From: Stratiolaelaps scimitus
Lineage: Eukaryota; Arthropoda; Arachnida; Mesostigmata; Laelapidae
Direction of reading: 5' to 3'
Assembly: GCA_019614645.1 (NCBI GenBank)
Contig: JABWDB010000001.1
Coordinates: 18,207,501-18,271,500, forward strand
Length of the DNA: 64,000 nt
The notes beneath the pieces were generated by a model. The model did not search any database. It saw nothing but the letters and a program-made list of their open reading frames with translations, and was not told the origin of the DNA. Position numbers and translations under genes: made by a program. Within the stretch, counting starts at the first letter, position 1, and the number at the start of each line of letters is the position of its first letter. This document shows positions 41,251-53,554 of the stretch, one piece after another.

Positions 41251-42507
41251 TGATAGCCCGATAGACAAACAGACAGGTCGACAGACACTCACTTACTACT
41301 CTACAGTAAGGCAGCCGCTGCAGCGGCGGCGGCGGCAGCAGCACTTGCAACAACGGGAGCGGCCAGACAGCCAATGGCCAGCAGTCAGTCAGTCAGTTAG
41401 GCAGCCAGCCAACAACCAGGTGTCTTCTGCTGCTGCTACGAAACTTCTTGCGTTGCCATGACAGTCGAGAGTCGGCCAGTGGTCCGGTAGACGTCGTCGT
41501 CGTCAACATTGTCATCATCATCTGCCGGATGATCCTGCCTGCTCGGAAGCGTAATCATCGCAGCGGGCGATTCGACAGCTGCGGAGAGCGGCTGTCGGCG
41601 GAGCGCGCGGGTTCGCGAATGCTGTGCTGGGCCTTTGCGATTTGGTGGGGCGACGATAAAGCTTGGATACAATAAATGGACCGGATTAGAGTTTCAACAA
41701 TAATGTCATTCGTGATATGTTTATTTGGAGGATTTGTGCGGATATTTTGAGATTCAGTAGTTTCTGAGACGTCAGTTGGATACGCGTCGATAGTGGTCTT
41801 CAGCCCTTGGCCGAAGTCGAGACTCTCTTCTGGCTTTCGAAAGTTTTCAATAGAAAAAATCCTGCTGTAGTCTCAGGCAAATGTGCGTTTTTTCATGAGA
41901 CATATCTCGTAGTGGTGCGTCCTCATGAATAATGATAGGTCCCGAGAGGTGTCTGATGGGAGAAGAACTGGAGCCTCTCAATTGCTGCCGTGAATTACTG
42001 TTGGTGTTTGTCTTCGAGAAATTTAGCTTTGGATAACTAGTTTATTTACGAGTAATCTATTATCGGGTACGTAATCTATTATGATACGAGACGTTGGCGA
42101 TGGCAGAAGGCAATCTGTTTCAATTGCAGGTTATTTCGGTAAATTTTTGTATATGAAAGAGACACCGTTATCATGTATATAGCAGTAACGGGACTATCAC
42201 TGGAAGCGACAACCCAGAGACGTTTTGTGTCAGGGAGCTCACAGGTGAATCCTAGACCGAAGCCAAGAAATGAACCGAAGTGTGTTCTTACTTATCGATG
42301 GTTATCATAATAACACCATAGAATCCGGCAATCATATTTAATAAAACAATATATGATACGGGAGTGCGACCCATAGCATCGTTTTAGTGTGTAACAACGT
42401 CGTGTTGAAGAACAACCGCTCCGATCAAAGTGTCCGTAAACGAACCGGGCTTGGTAAGGTGCATTTGCTTGATTTATCTACATCAACATTAAGTAGCGGG
42501 AGTCCAA

Positions 42508-42620
42508 ACCGGGCGGCCTGGTGGTGCATTCGCGTGCGCCTTGCAATCGGAGGTGACGGAGGTGGGTTCATGGGCTCGATCCCCACCGTTGTCTATTTGC
42601 ACTTAGGGGTCCGTAAAATA
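42508..42620 (+). mobile_element. tRNA-derived SINE copy (S4), best-preserved head
   Basis: Head GGGCGGCCTGGTGGTGCATT (from 42511) has an A-box-like stretch, and GGGCTCGATCCCC (42573-42585) a B box, about 55 bases apart as in RNA polymerase III internal promoters. It continues ACCGTTGTCTATTTGCACTTAGGGG, the diagnostic body of the family, then breaks off. The head matches the reverse complement of the copy at 46105-46270. Confidence 0.75.
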
Positions 42621-42825
42621 AGGAAAAGCCCTTGCTTCTTACTGTTAACTCTTCTCTATTATTTTCACTTTGCAGCCGTTTGTCTATCTAATTCTCCCAT
42701 TGAAAGTCATCAAGGATACACCCTACGATGTTTTCATTTAGTTAGATAACACCGTGTGTGTTTGTCACATATGCTGGCAGAAGTCTTTCGGAAGCCCGTG
42801 TTTGGTTTTACTGACATTCTTTCTG

Positions 42826-42843
42826 GCGTCGTCCGGGACAGAC
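42826..42843 (+). promoter_or_regulatory. Candidate retrotransposon primer-binding site
   Basis: TGGCGTCGTCCGGGAC begins with TGG, as sites complementary to a tRNA 3' CCA end do, and lies about 200 bases upstream of the gag-like remnant. The preceding LTR would end near 42820, but I could not delimit a matching LTR downstream. Confidence 0.3.
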
Positions 42844-43043
42844 GTCTAACTCTAACTCTCGCAATTTAGCTAAATCACAGTAGACACTCGTCTATTTGTG
42901 CACCGCCCGCCAGGTTGGGTTCATTTTCGTGAATTGAGTCTACGGGCTCAATTCATTATGAAGAGTCAAGGACTTCGGAAGCTCCCGTCACGGTTTGTTC
43001 CATCATCGAAAACACTAATTATAGTTCATGATTACGGAAGCGA

Positions 43044-44376
43044 ACCAAAAAACAACTCGCAGAAGAAATAGTGCGGATTGACAACGAAATCAAATCCATG
43101 ATCCTGGAGGAGAGACCAACGACCATCTCTCAGCAGCTGGCGAAACTAACAACGTTCAACGACGCTGCAAACCAGATCATGATCATGAACTACACAAGAT
43201 TTTCTAGTTCTTAGCTACAATAGAAAGCCGAGTTCATGTGCAGTGTGACCAAGCAATTCGAAGCGTTAACATTACAGCAGCAAGCCAATTGACCTGTTCA
43301 GCACACTGTAACTCAATAGGCTATTCAGCATCCTATACAGACCCAGTACCAAACCTAGGCAGCGGTTTGCTGGCCACAACAGCCAACCCAGCTCTAATCC
43401 TCGAAGACCGCAAAGAGTTTAACACGAATTCCGAACGATCACATTCCACGAGCAGACTTCCAGCGACTACGGCGAAGATAGACAAACTACCAATGTTCAA
43501 GGGTGACATCAAGAAGTTCCGTGGATGGTGGCAGTCATTCAAAGCCGCCCTGCCCCTTCAACCCGACATGTTGTTGAAGATCGAAAAGTTTTGGCTACTA
43601 AAGTAATCGCTCGTTGGTTCAGCCGCTGGAGAGATCGCCCACCGGGACTTCTCTGCGGAACAACAGGAGGTAGCCCTACAGATTCTAGAGGATCTGGTAC
43701 GCAGACGCCACTTCTGCCGAACGCGTCCACAGGCAATATTAAGGAAGCTGCGTATCGTCAGGGAGCCTCATCACCCCCGGAAATATTAAGTACATTCATT
43801 AGTACACTAGAATGCGAGGGCCCCAAGAGCATGGGGGACACTAGAGGGTGCGGCAGCAGCTCGCACTAATCACTCGGTCTCCACTGATGAATTTAGTCGG
43901 GCAAGGAAAATCTATTTAAAATCTTCAAGCCACTATATTTGCCCTCGAATTCAATTCGAATTGCTCTGATGTACCGACATCTAACCCTATCTATCAATAT
44001 CAGTCATTCATAGACAGTGAGGCAACCGTCAGCGCCATGCGTTGCCGTTCGCGTCTAAAGAAATCGAATACATTCTCAAACGACCAGAAGTATCCAATTT
44101 TTATTGCCAAGAGACAACTGTCTTGTCACACTGATGATCGGGCGGACACATGTAGCGAAGTGTTTACATTCTAGCTGTTTAAATGCCCTACTTCATCAGC
44201 TCCGGTCAAACTTCCTGATCTTACATGACAGAAGAGTCACTCGCTCTGTGCTATCCGATTGCATAATATGTGTCAAGTTTCGTGAACGACCACCATGCGA
44301 GCTGACACCGGCGCCATCGGCATTTCGTATACAGTTAATAGCAACCTTAAAAAAAACTCTTTTCCTTATGTGCTAG
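43044..44376 (+). pseudogene. Degenerate, internally deleted BEL/Pao-type retrotransposon
   Basis: Three homologous pieces in order. 43053-43215 encodes a coiled-coil gag-like stretch (LAEEIVRIDNEIKSM) ending in TAG. 43238-43606 has KIDKLPMFKGDIKKFRGWWQ, resembling the conserved Pao/BEL gag motif around LPxFxGD..xWxxF. After a frameshift near 43600 the gag homology continues in another frame (SLVGSAAGEIAHRDFSAEQQ, about 43608-43790). 44104-44376 encodes an integrase zinc-module-like segment: RTHVAKCLH, then CIIC about 60 residues on. Protease, reverse transcriptase and RNase H are absent, so most of pol is deleted. Several stops and frameshifts make it non-functional. Retroelement family assigned from motif resemblance only. 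Confidence 0.6.
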
Positions 44377-46104
44377 CTCTGCGATCGTATTTTCGAAGCG
44401 ATGGCTATTTCAGCAATCGGTCTAGCTAGATTCGTATTGAAAACGTTTTAAAGGAAAGAATACATCTGGAGTATCTATAATACGTTCAGCGCACAACGTA
44501 GTCCTGTCACCAGCAAGCCACTACAAGCAATAGATATCTGTATCCTACACGCCCTTCTCCATTGTGAGCGTCCCATTGGCGTCTGGTGGGCGTCATCTCG
44601 ACGCACGGCGGGGAGAGATCGGATCTCAGGCAGAGATCTTGTGCTGCATAATACAATAGAGTGCAAAGTGTGGCTTATAACGGAACTGCAACTGCTATAT
44701 CGCTTAGAAAGTAATAAGTAAAAATAAAAATGTACATTTGCCTTCAGGGCAAAAGTACAAAAGATCATTCCATTTGCGAATGTACAAAATGCGTGTGTTC
44801 AAATAATAAATGATGTAATTAGGTTTACATCAGACGACTGTCAACTCGCACTTGTACTTAAACAAGTCGTCTGCTTGCACTTGCACTTGAAACGGGTCAC
44901 TTGCAGAAAGAGCAGTGTCGCGTGTGCCTTGTGGGACTGCACCATAACCAGGAATCCTAAATCGAGTTGGCGGCTCAAGACACCCCAGCCCATCTCCAAT
45001 CGGACATCTCTCGGTACTTACCATTATCGGTATTATGGCATTCGAACATATTCGTACCATCCGCGTCACTACGACAAATACCAGGAGGTAGAGACCGCAC
45101 CTCGCTGAGGCAATGCCATTTGAACCTACGACTCTGGACGTATTATCCGGTCTATTTATCCAAGCTGCGTGTATCTCCAGGCACTGAGACATTGTCCCGC
45201 CTCAGCCATCGCGCGTTTGTCATCCACGTCAACCCTGCACTGGATCGGCCCACTTTCATGGAGATTGGAATGTCTCTGGAGGTAACCGTGCATTTGAAAA
45301 AAATTTCCTCCTCTAAAAAAAAGCCATTGCGAAGACTGAGAATACTAAATCGAATTACCCTGAACTCGCTGACAGTGTTGACACCAAACGGAACAAGCAG
45401 CGGCCACCATTCGGCTTGATCGAGCACGTCGACAAAGAACATATTCCGGAGTGTCCATGCACAGCCACTGATGGTTGATTAAAATGTGTATAGTATATAT
45501 ATATATATATATATATATATGAACGTACTTGTGTGGCAGCCATCCTTCGTTGAATCTACCATCAATTAGCCGATAATGGTCGGAAAAATGATCGAAATCG
45601 TCTGATCGGCTGGTCATGTTGTATTCACAGTTCGCGCACTTCGTAACTGACCAGGATCGTCCGTAGGGCGGTTTTCGTTACGCCAACTCGTAGGGTATTT
45701 GCTCACGACAGATGTTGCCTGTTGGTCGAGTTCGCACGTCAACGTTGTAGAGATAAGCCCATCATAGAGTTATATCGCACGATTAGCTCAATCGAAGCTA
45801 TTCACCCAGGCCTTTATCTCTTGGCTCGGGGTATTTTTCTGGTCGGGATTTGATTTGCTCCCACGAATGGTAGATGGCGTAAAGTGAAGCTAAAGTTAAC
45901 CTATCGAATTCGAATCACTACGATGTACACTGTTTGTTAGACCTTGGCACCTTGTGGACAGGGGCTGGCAATTCATCCAGCCCAAGTAATGCATCACCTT
46001 AAACTTGTCTCGTTATAGAGTCATTTAGAATTCGGCAAGATATCTTTTCCACCTATGGAGTTCGATTCAAGCGGCTGACTTCAAGCGTGTCGTGTCTCTG
46101 ATCG
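44377..46104. other. Intergenic region, no supported gene
   Basis: Contains a (TA)n tract at 45493-45520 and a region at 44831-45110 with near-duplicated CTCGCACTTGTACTT and CTTGCACTTGCACTT units between GTCGTCTG-type inverted repeats. That region may be another repeat-derived sequence. No coding homology seen. Confidence 0.4.
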
Positions 46105-46270
46105 TTCGGGCTGATTCTCTGCCAACATTTAACGTCGATTGAATTGATTTCCGTATATTGCTTCATAAGCCGAGCCCCTTCAAATGCAAATGTGCAACGG
46201 TGGGGATCGAACCCGTTCCCACTTGTCTCCTCCTCGCGCACACAAATGCACCACCAGGCCACCGGGGCTC
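46105..46270 (-). mobile_element. tRNA-derived SINE copy (S5), near full length
   Basis: On the - strand it starts GAGCCCCGGTGGCCTGGTGG, with an A-box-like region, then B box GGGTTCGATCCCCACC (about 46199-46214), CGTTGCACATTTGCATTT, GAAGGGGCTCGGCTT, ATGAAGCAATA, TTAAATGTTGGCAGAG and AATCAGCCCGAAC. It shares its head with S4 and its body and tail with S3, so it links the family together. Located about 430 bases upstream of the PRC1-like start. Confidence 0.78.
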
Positions 46271-46699
46271 AACTTGTTACACACAAATGAGTGACATACG
46301 ATCGAACGATGATGATGTCGTGTTGTGCACGATTGAACGGTGCACAGACGTACAGACGCACGCGTGCACGTCCGAACCAAATATATACTCGTTTGAGGTA
46401 TTAGGCAACAACTGTGCCGTGTTTTTGTGGATACACTCGGCACTAACCTTGTAGAGGCCATACAAACCCTTCGGTGGCGCCTTGTGTTCGCATGCCTGTG
46501 CCTGTCTGTGAGCGCGGTAATCGTTCGTCTCGTTGGTGCTTCAGCTGGCTGCTCTGGTCAAATGTTGTGTACTTAGAGCGAATCCTGAGTTCTGCAGAGG
46601 TTTAATATAGAAGCGCCTTGTTACTCGACAGGAGACGACCAGGACAACGGAAAACGCTCGTCGCATTTTATCCCAACGTCCTTGTTGCGATTTGTGACC

Positions 46700-49600
46700 A
46701 TGGCCACGTCGCGGGCCGCTCGTCTTGTGCCGGCTCGTTATTTATCATTGTACGCCCGCACCTACAATTGATTCTATCTAGACACCGTTCTTAAGGGAGT
46801 ATTCGAAGTTTTCTAACTAGAACTTCGTAATTCGTAGGTTAGAGATGCTAGTCAAACTCGTTTCGAAAACGGCCCGCCTCAAGTGAAGTCTCGTCAAAGT
46901 ATACACCAGAAAAATGAACTGAAAAGTTAAAAAAAGTTAAGAAAGTAGCGTACTATTTCAAATAAAAGCAGGTATCATATCAAGCCAATAGAAATTAAGT
47001 GTGTTGTACGGTTGACTTTATGGCTTGAAGCATACTTTCAGCATAAAGGCATTCCTGCATTGAGCAAACGTGTAAACATTGTATAATAGTTATCGTTATT
47101 AACTCAACCGGTACACTAAAAGTTCTCTATCTCGATTTCCAGATACACCGATTATGTCAACTTGTGTAGTGAGAGCGTGCTTCGCCTTCAGGATATTTGG
47201 GAGAATTGTGGACATCCAGAATCAATTGTGGACAAAAAGATGAACAGTTTGTTTTCTTGGTTGGGCGCACGGTTCGTACAACAATCGGTGTTCTAGAAGG
47301 GTTGCTTTGAAAACACAATCATCTGCAGTGATTTCTCAATATGTAGCGCCGTATACACTGTGTGAGCTTTCAAAATATAGATTATCGCGTTTTGCTGTCG
47401 TTTAAAATCCTCTACCTGAAAAGCGTTTAGCTCTGACTCAGAAATAAACGTTGCCATCCCTGTGCTTGTCACAGTAGGTACTACAAGACGCGACGTTACA
47501 AAGTGGCGACTTAACTTACGATAATTTTTGTAAACCGGTTTGTTGCTCGGCTTGCCCGAACAAAACCGCAGGCTGAACGGTTCACAGGTGGACCACGAAC
47601 CTGTACACTCCGCAGAAGTCGATCACAAACACTAGTAGATACGCATAGGTGGGGAGGTTGATGACGATCATTGATGATCTGTTTAGACGTTTTAACAGTG
47701 GACCACCTCATCTTAACATAAACAGGTGGAAAACTATCATCGAAGACGAGCTACAGAGACTCGAAAATATGAAGAGTAGCCTGCAGCTGCGTCTGACCGA
47801 GATGGCCGCTATCTACAAAAAGCTAGAACTAGCCGAGCCTGTTCAACCTAGCGGGCTCAATCTACGCCAGCAGCTTGAGTGGGTTGAGGGATGCTCCGAG
47901 AAGGCCGACCAGATCGGCACCAAGAGGAGGGCCGAATTCGAGGAGTTACGCCGTCGGGAACGAATGATACTAAATCTAATGACTGACAAACAAGCCTGGG
48001 GAGAAATCACCGACGACAGTATCGAGGTTGACCTATCTTGATTATTTCTTCGAATGATCTCTAATATTACGCAATCTACAGTAATCGATTAGGCAATCCT
48101 TTTTCGACAAATCATTACCTTGAACCAGTGGTCAATATGGTCTATCGATCTATCTATTTGTGGCAGATCGTGAGGCAGAACAAATGAGCATGATATTTGC
48201 CCCCTACACGAATTGAAGGAGCCAAATGTAATTCACAAGGTGCCTGCGAAAGTTTAGGCCAAATATAGCTTTACACAAAATTAATATTCAGTAGAGAATT
48301 GCCAAATCTGTCAGCCAGTGAGCTATATATATATATAGACCTATTCTTGCAGTAAAAAATACCATGATGAAGGAGGCTACAAATGTTAAAACTAAGACGA
48401 CCCACGCCTGTACATGGGATATTTAAGACTACAATTTCATGGAGTGATTATTTCTGTAGGCAAGTGGCGTCATTCCAACAGAGTCGCAGTTGGAGTCTCT
48501 ATCAATGCACGTATCAGCGCTACTCAATGAACGGAAAGCCCGACTCGAACGTCTACGGCCAATGATCGAGGAAGCACGCGATCTGATGGAACGTATAGGA
48601 AAGGTCCCCAAGCTCGCAATCGAAGATAGCCTGCTGAGCCTTTCGCCCGATCGGTGGGACCTGAACAAAGCCAATATTGAGTTGGCCAATAATGTGCTTG
48701 TTGAAGTGAGTCGGCTTTGTTAACTGTGTCAATGATTACTCTTTGACATGAGCTAAGCATTCGAACGGCTAAAAACGTGTAGAATTTAATAAATTAATTG
48801 TTACGATTTCTCTAAGCGTTCCCATGAGAGATATCGATCTCAAGGTAAGATTGCGCAACTCTCACAAGTTTACTATAGCGTACGAGTGGTGATAACTTGA
48901 GAGCTAGAGCTTCTCGTGTGCCCAGTGCAACGCGTCAACCGCGCGCTTGAAATGCTTAAACTGAGATGGTACTCGCCGCTGTTTAATTCCATTGTTTAAA
49001 CATGCAACAATTTAGAGGTGAATCTCTGATAATGAATTTGTGTAATGTCCCTGACTTCGTCAAGTTCGCTTGCTTCAATTTATAGTTCAAGATCTTGCTT
49101 CTCCGCAGTTGCAGGAAGAAGAAGCGAAGCTTCACGCCCGTCATGCGGCCATACTTCAGCGACTGCAACAGATGTTTGATCGACTCGAGGTTCAACAGGC
49201 GCAACGGGAACAAGTGCTAGGCGATCTCATACCAACAAAGACCTATCAGGCCGTGGGCAGGTAATTGAGATAGCATCAAGATGCAGTGTCTTCCCTGATT
49301 AGAATCTAGACCCAGAGATGGCAGTAAAAATGATTTTTGCACGTAAGAATGTATAAGTCCAACGACTCCGCATCAATACTGTACAAACATGCAGCACTAA
49401 TTAAATATAACCTGCGAACTGATGAATGGTGTGCCAAAGGTGTATGCGACCGTTGAGTTTGTTTGGTATCGCACAGCTGCGATGACAACTTCAGAATTGA
49501 GCATTCTCAATACGTAAACCCCTTAATAACCGAATGAACCTTATTATAATGACGCTTTGTGGCATGAAGAAAGCACTTAGCTAATTAATCAAAGCAAAAA

Positions 49601-50534
49601 GTACTTAGCTATGTTAACCTATTTACTTCGTTGCAGACTTGAGGAGTTAGAGACCGAGTACAAAGCCCTGGTCAAAGCAAACCTAGTTGGGTTCATCGAG
49701 AAACTGAAAATCGAAACAACGAAGTATTACGAGGAGCTGCGTGTAGACGAGAGCTGTCATTTACCCTCGGAAATCGAGGCGTTATCTTCGGAGGGACCTT
49801 CAGAGCGGCTTGTCGAAGTATACGAGAAACACATCGACGACCTCAAAAGCAGGCGTCGATCGCTGATGCCGTTATTTAAGCTATTAGACGACTGGCAACA
49901 GATGAAAGAGGATTTCCGACAGCTTGAAGATGCTCAAAAGGATCCACAACGTTTCAAAAATCGTGGTGGGGCGTTACTTCAGCAGACCAAGAAGCGGGAT
50001 CGTATTTACAAGAATTTGCCATTGCTTGCTAGCCAGATCAGTAAGTTCCTTGACGCATATGAGCCTGCTCATGGCCGAGTGCTTGTCTACGGCAAAACGG
50101 TACGTGAACTGTTAGAGACGGACCAGCTGAGCGACCGGAGCCGAAGTGGAAATGCCTCATCGAGCTCCAGTGGTCTTCGAACGCCGCTCAAGTCGAACGC
50201 TGTGCAATCAACTGCCCCTTTGAGGACCTCCACGCTTAGGCGAGCTGGAAGCACGATTGAGCTAAAATCATCGAGGATTAAAGCTAATTCTGTCCGGCAA
50301 CCAGATCGCATGAATTCTCTTGCAAGCGCCTGTGTCCGCAAAACGGTGACAAAGAACCCTGAAAATTCTAGGAACGGCAGGAGCAACGATAAATCCGGGA
50401 ACAAACGAACGCTACGACGATCGTTTTCCTATGACGACTTCGAGGACAGGCTTCGCTCGAACGAGCTTGAGTCGACCCGAGTTACGAACTCGAACATTTC
50501 AGCGCAAAGAAACAGATGCCGATTAATTTTCTAG
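46700..50534 (+). CDS. PRC1: PRC1/Ase1/MAP65-family microtubule bundler (Feo-like)
   Basis: Family members are antiparallel microtubule crosslinkers of the spindle midzone needed for cytokinesis. Exons: 46700-46749 (proposed first exon, Kozak-like GTGACCATGG, donor GTACGC), 47143 to 47259 or 47271, 47726-48026, 48460-48705, 49109-49260, 49637-50534. Phases agree at every junction and give about 587-591 aa (human PRC1 about 620). N-terminal dimerisation/rod region is helical (ESVLRLQDIWENCG; LLNERKARLERLRPMIEEAR). The conserved microtubule-binding spectrin-like segment is in the last exon: LEELETEYKALVKANLVGFI, KYYEELRVDESCHLPSE and DPQRFKNRGGALLQQTKKRD. The tail is basic and Ser-rich with a CDK-type site (RTPLK) and KRTLRRSFS, as expected for a mitotically phosphorylated tail. 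The first exon and the second exon's donor are less certain than the rest. Confidence 0.88.
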
Positions 50535-53500
50535 CACAATTAGGTAGCGAATTGAATGTTTTACTGCTAGCGTTGTTAGACGTGATCACGCTGATGATAA
50601 TGTTGGAGGACAACTCGCGAGAACGAGCCTACAATTGTGATATATGATAGACCAACAATAACACTCTAGGAAGTTCGGAATCAGGCATCTTTAAAAGTAA
50701 CCCTCTCAGTAATGAGCTGCTTTGGGATTACACTGGGGCTGACACATTAGCACCTCCTTATGTCAGTCCCTGAGCAACACAGTCTGATCATGCAGCCGAT
50801 ACAACCGAACAGGCCAAGAACAGAAAAGCAATCTCTAATTTGGGCGCTCTCAAGAATTGGGGAAGTGGGGCCTCCTGCTTCTTGATTTTCTTTTAAGAAT
50901 ATATAGAGGAAGGTGTTCTTGGATGTATTTTACGTTCAATGGGTACAATTGTCGCCCACTTTTATAATTGACAAATTAACTCCCAATCGCTGGCGATTTA
51001 CTCGCTTTCTCTTCGTCACTTTATTGAGCTCTTTGAGAAAGAAAAATAATGCAGATAATTAAGATGAAGATGACATTCTAAAGTGGTTCACAGATACACA
51101 GATACGTGGGGATCTTTGGCTCCCTGTAATGTGTTCCCCGGAGCACACACAAATCAAAATTATAAGCGAAATTGAGCTGTAGCTAAGTGCTACAAGGATA
51201 CAGAAAAACGTTTGCGACAGTATGCAAATAAACCTATAAACCAGTGTTCTCATTTTCAAATTGTTGACACTGTACCACATAGGTGGCACGAAAGGAGCCT
51301 AGCGGAATTGTGCGAATTATTTCCAATTAGGTCTATCGACGCTAATATCCGGTTAATACTAATTGTCATTTTCATCTCAGTTTCGGTAAGTGTTTTGCGG
51401 GCGCTGCAGTTTAGAAATCTATTGAATGAATGATCTGTAAAATCGATGCTGGTTTACTTATAAACCTACTTTCACTCAGTAGTTGACACTTAGAGCTTAT
51501 CTCAAGTGTGTGGAAACGTAACAAAGCACAAGCGGCCAAATCTATATGTAATATTATACGGGTCATTTTTCAAACGTCGAAGATCAATCTACTGTTGGAT
51601 TTGATCTTCGATATTTGCTGCTAGTTCGTTGGACATTGAGGAGAGGGCCACATTTCAGGCTCTACAATTGACGAACGAATTTAGACGATCAGCGGAACTT
51701 TCATATAAAGTGAAGGTTGGGCCTTCAGGTAGTTACCGCATCCTGAAGAAGGTTGAGCCATCTTTTCCTTATGATGATTAACACCCAGTACTTGGAACTA
51801 AGTTAAGTTCGTATATGTATATATATAATATATACTATAAGTTCGGGAAGTGATGAAAACAGGTAGAGCAATTTTAATTCGGGTTGTATGTCGGGCGCTT
51901 GGCCTGACGAAAAATTACTGTGCTGAAAGGGATGTGTCTGTAAAATATTCTTTTTACCTTAAAAAGTAGAAAACTGTTCTCGAAAATGACGATTATTTAC
52001 GGCAAGCTTGTGCGGTAAGGAACGCGTCGCCACTAAGGCCTCTTAACCGAGGTTATAATTTAATGCAAATTAGAATAAAGCCATTTTAACTTTGTTGATC
52101 TCAATTTATTTTTTCATTTTTAGGGCGCAATTGTCAAAATACATTTATATACCGAAAAATAACCTCACACTTGATATTTTAATTTAAGGTGTTCTCATGA
52201 TGTTCCATGAGTGACCATGGTGAGAGGTCACATTGAAAAAATAACCGTTCTATGCACATACACTGTGGCTTTCTAGCGCTACACTAAATGATATATACAA
52301 GTTCTGGCTCCAGGAGCGTCGTTCTCGAGAGGCTCCGCTCTCAACGGCAATATATAAGTGGCAGTTTGTGTTTACTTCGACACAGTTAAATTAACTTGTT
52401 GTAAATAAAATAAACTTTAAGTTGATGAGAGCGAACGCGTTGGTTGGGGCGATTTCTTTTTTGTCGTTTCTAAACTGCTAATTAGTGCGTCTCTCTTGAG
52501 TTTGGCACGCGTACGTCGTGGAGCATCTTGGAACAGACGGAACTAAATTTCTAGCTCAGTGGGAGGAGTTGAAATGCGAAAAAAAAGAGTGCCGAGAAGA
52601 ACCGTTAAAAGGAGGGTAGTGAGCGCCTTATACTGATGGTAGAGTGGAAAGCAAATAGGAAGTTTCACAGTGAAGAATCACACTTCGTCAGCGAGTGAGA
52701 GAGAGAGAGGCAGATAGAGAGATACATATGCCTTGCTTGCTTTGTATGGGGAGAAATCAAAATTCGATAAAATTGAGCTTGGTATGAAGGTTTCAGCGGA
52801 AATGACTTGGCAGCACTACCAGCGAGGAAATGGCCACTGTCGAAGAAGGAAAAGATCGAGATTCTCTCAATGTTCGTGTAGGCATCTGGGAAGTGGGCTT
52901 GGGGAAACGAAATGTCGAAGTGTCGACTAGCGGAGAAAGTTCCCGTGAACATGTAACTTATAGTAGGCGTTCGTTCGACGGCATGTAGTAGGTAGAATGG
53001 GCGAAATAGAATAGTCCACAGTAGCGAAATCCACACACACACACAGTGCCAGGTATAAATACAGAGTTCAGACCCCCGGCTAGGTAGCAATAAATAGCAT
53101 TAGTTTCAATGTAACGGCACTCAGCATTATTTTAGATTCTACCTAGGAGTTCTATCGATGACTATGGCCGTGGCTCCAGAAACATTCGAGCCAACTCCAT
53201 AATGTTCATTCACATTCGATCATTTACCGCCGTCACTCATCGATCTAGATGCACGATGATGACAATTTAACTAACTAAACACATTGATGATAACAGTGGA
53301 CCACCGCGGGCTGTATGTGACCACATTCGAAGGTGAAACGCCATGAAGGGCACACGGTGTCTTCCAGGCTAACAAGCGTTGAGGAGTCAAGAGAATTTGA
53401 TTCTTATTATCAACGCGGTGCGATTCCCGTCCGTTGGTCATCGTGGATCAGCTCCGGGATGCAGATGTTGTTGTTGTTGTTGTTGTTGCTACTGTTATAA

Positions 53501-53554
53501 TAATAATAGTCAGTTGCGAAGTTTCGATCGATGACAGCCGATGATGGCTCCGTT
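50535..53554. other. Convergent intergenic region, PRC1-like to ZP gene
   Basis: About 3 kb between two tail-to-tail genes, expected to hold both 3' UTRs. It is AT-rich with a (TTG)n tract at 53466-53489. The minus open frame at 52665-53090 has no recognisable domain. Confidence 0.5.
51227..51232 (+). terminator. Possible poly(A) signal for the PRC1-like gene
   Basis: AATAAA about 690 bases after the stop codon. Distance is plausible for a 3' UTR but nothing ties it to this gene. Confidence 0.25.

Larger units (their letters stand above)
31191..42507. other. Long gene-poor region, no supported gene
   Basis: About 11.3 kb. Visible content: (TA)n at 32505-32532 and about 33108-33128, an inverted repeat at 37112-37187, CAG/CAA-rich DNA at 37240-38870, CTG/CAG and GTC-rich DNA at 40680-41420 and (CCGA)n at 41231-41250. 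Open frames (31672-32052, 33880-34167 minus, 40859-41461) have no recognisable domains; the last is a serine, glycine and valine low-complexity translation. It could include distal regulatory DNA or untranslated exons of flanking genes. Confidence 0.5.

Noticed and set aside
40859..41461. 200-codon open frame
   Set aside because: Translates AGC, GGC and GTC repeats into Ser, Gly and Val runs; no start context or homology.
42511..42590. Possible tRNA gene (A and B box present)
   Set aside because: No foldable acceptor, anticodon and T arms with a CCA-ready 3' end, and the same sequence recurs as a SINE head.
44831..44873. 8-bp inverted repeat CAGACGAC/GTCGTCTG with near-duplicated inner units
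   Set aside because: Short arms and a 27-base loop; could be chance or part of an unidentified repeat, not enough for a call.
52665..53090. 141-codon minus open frame next to the ZP gene
   Set aside because: No domain, lies where ZP 3' UTR is expected, and has no splice or start support.
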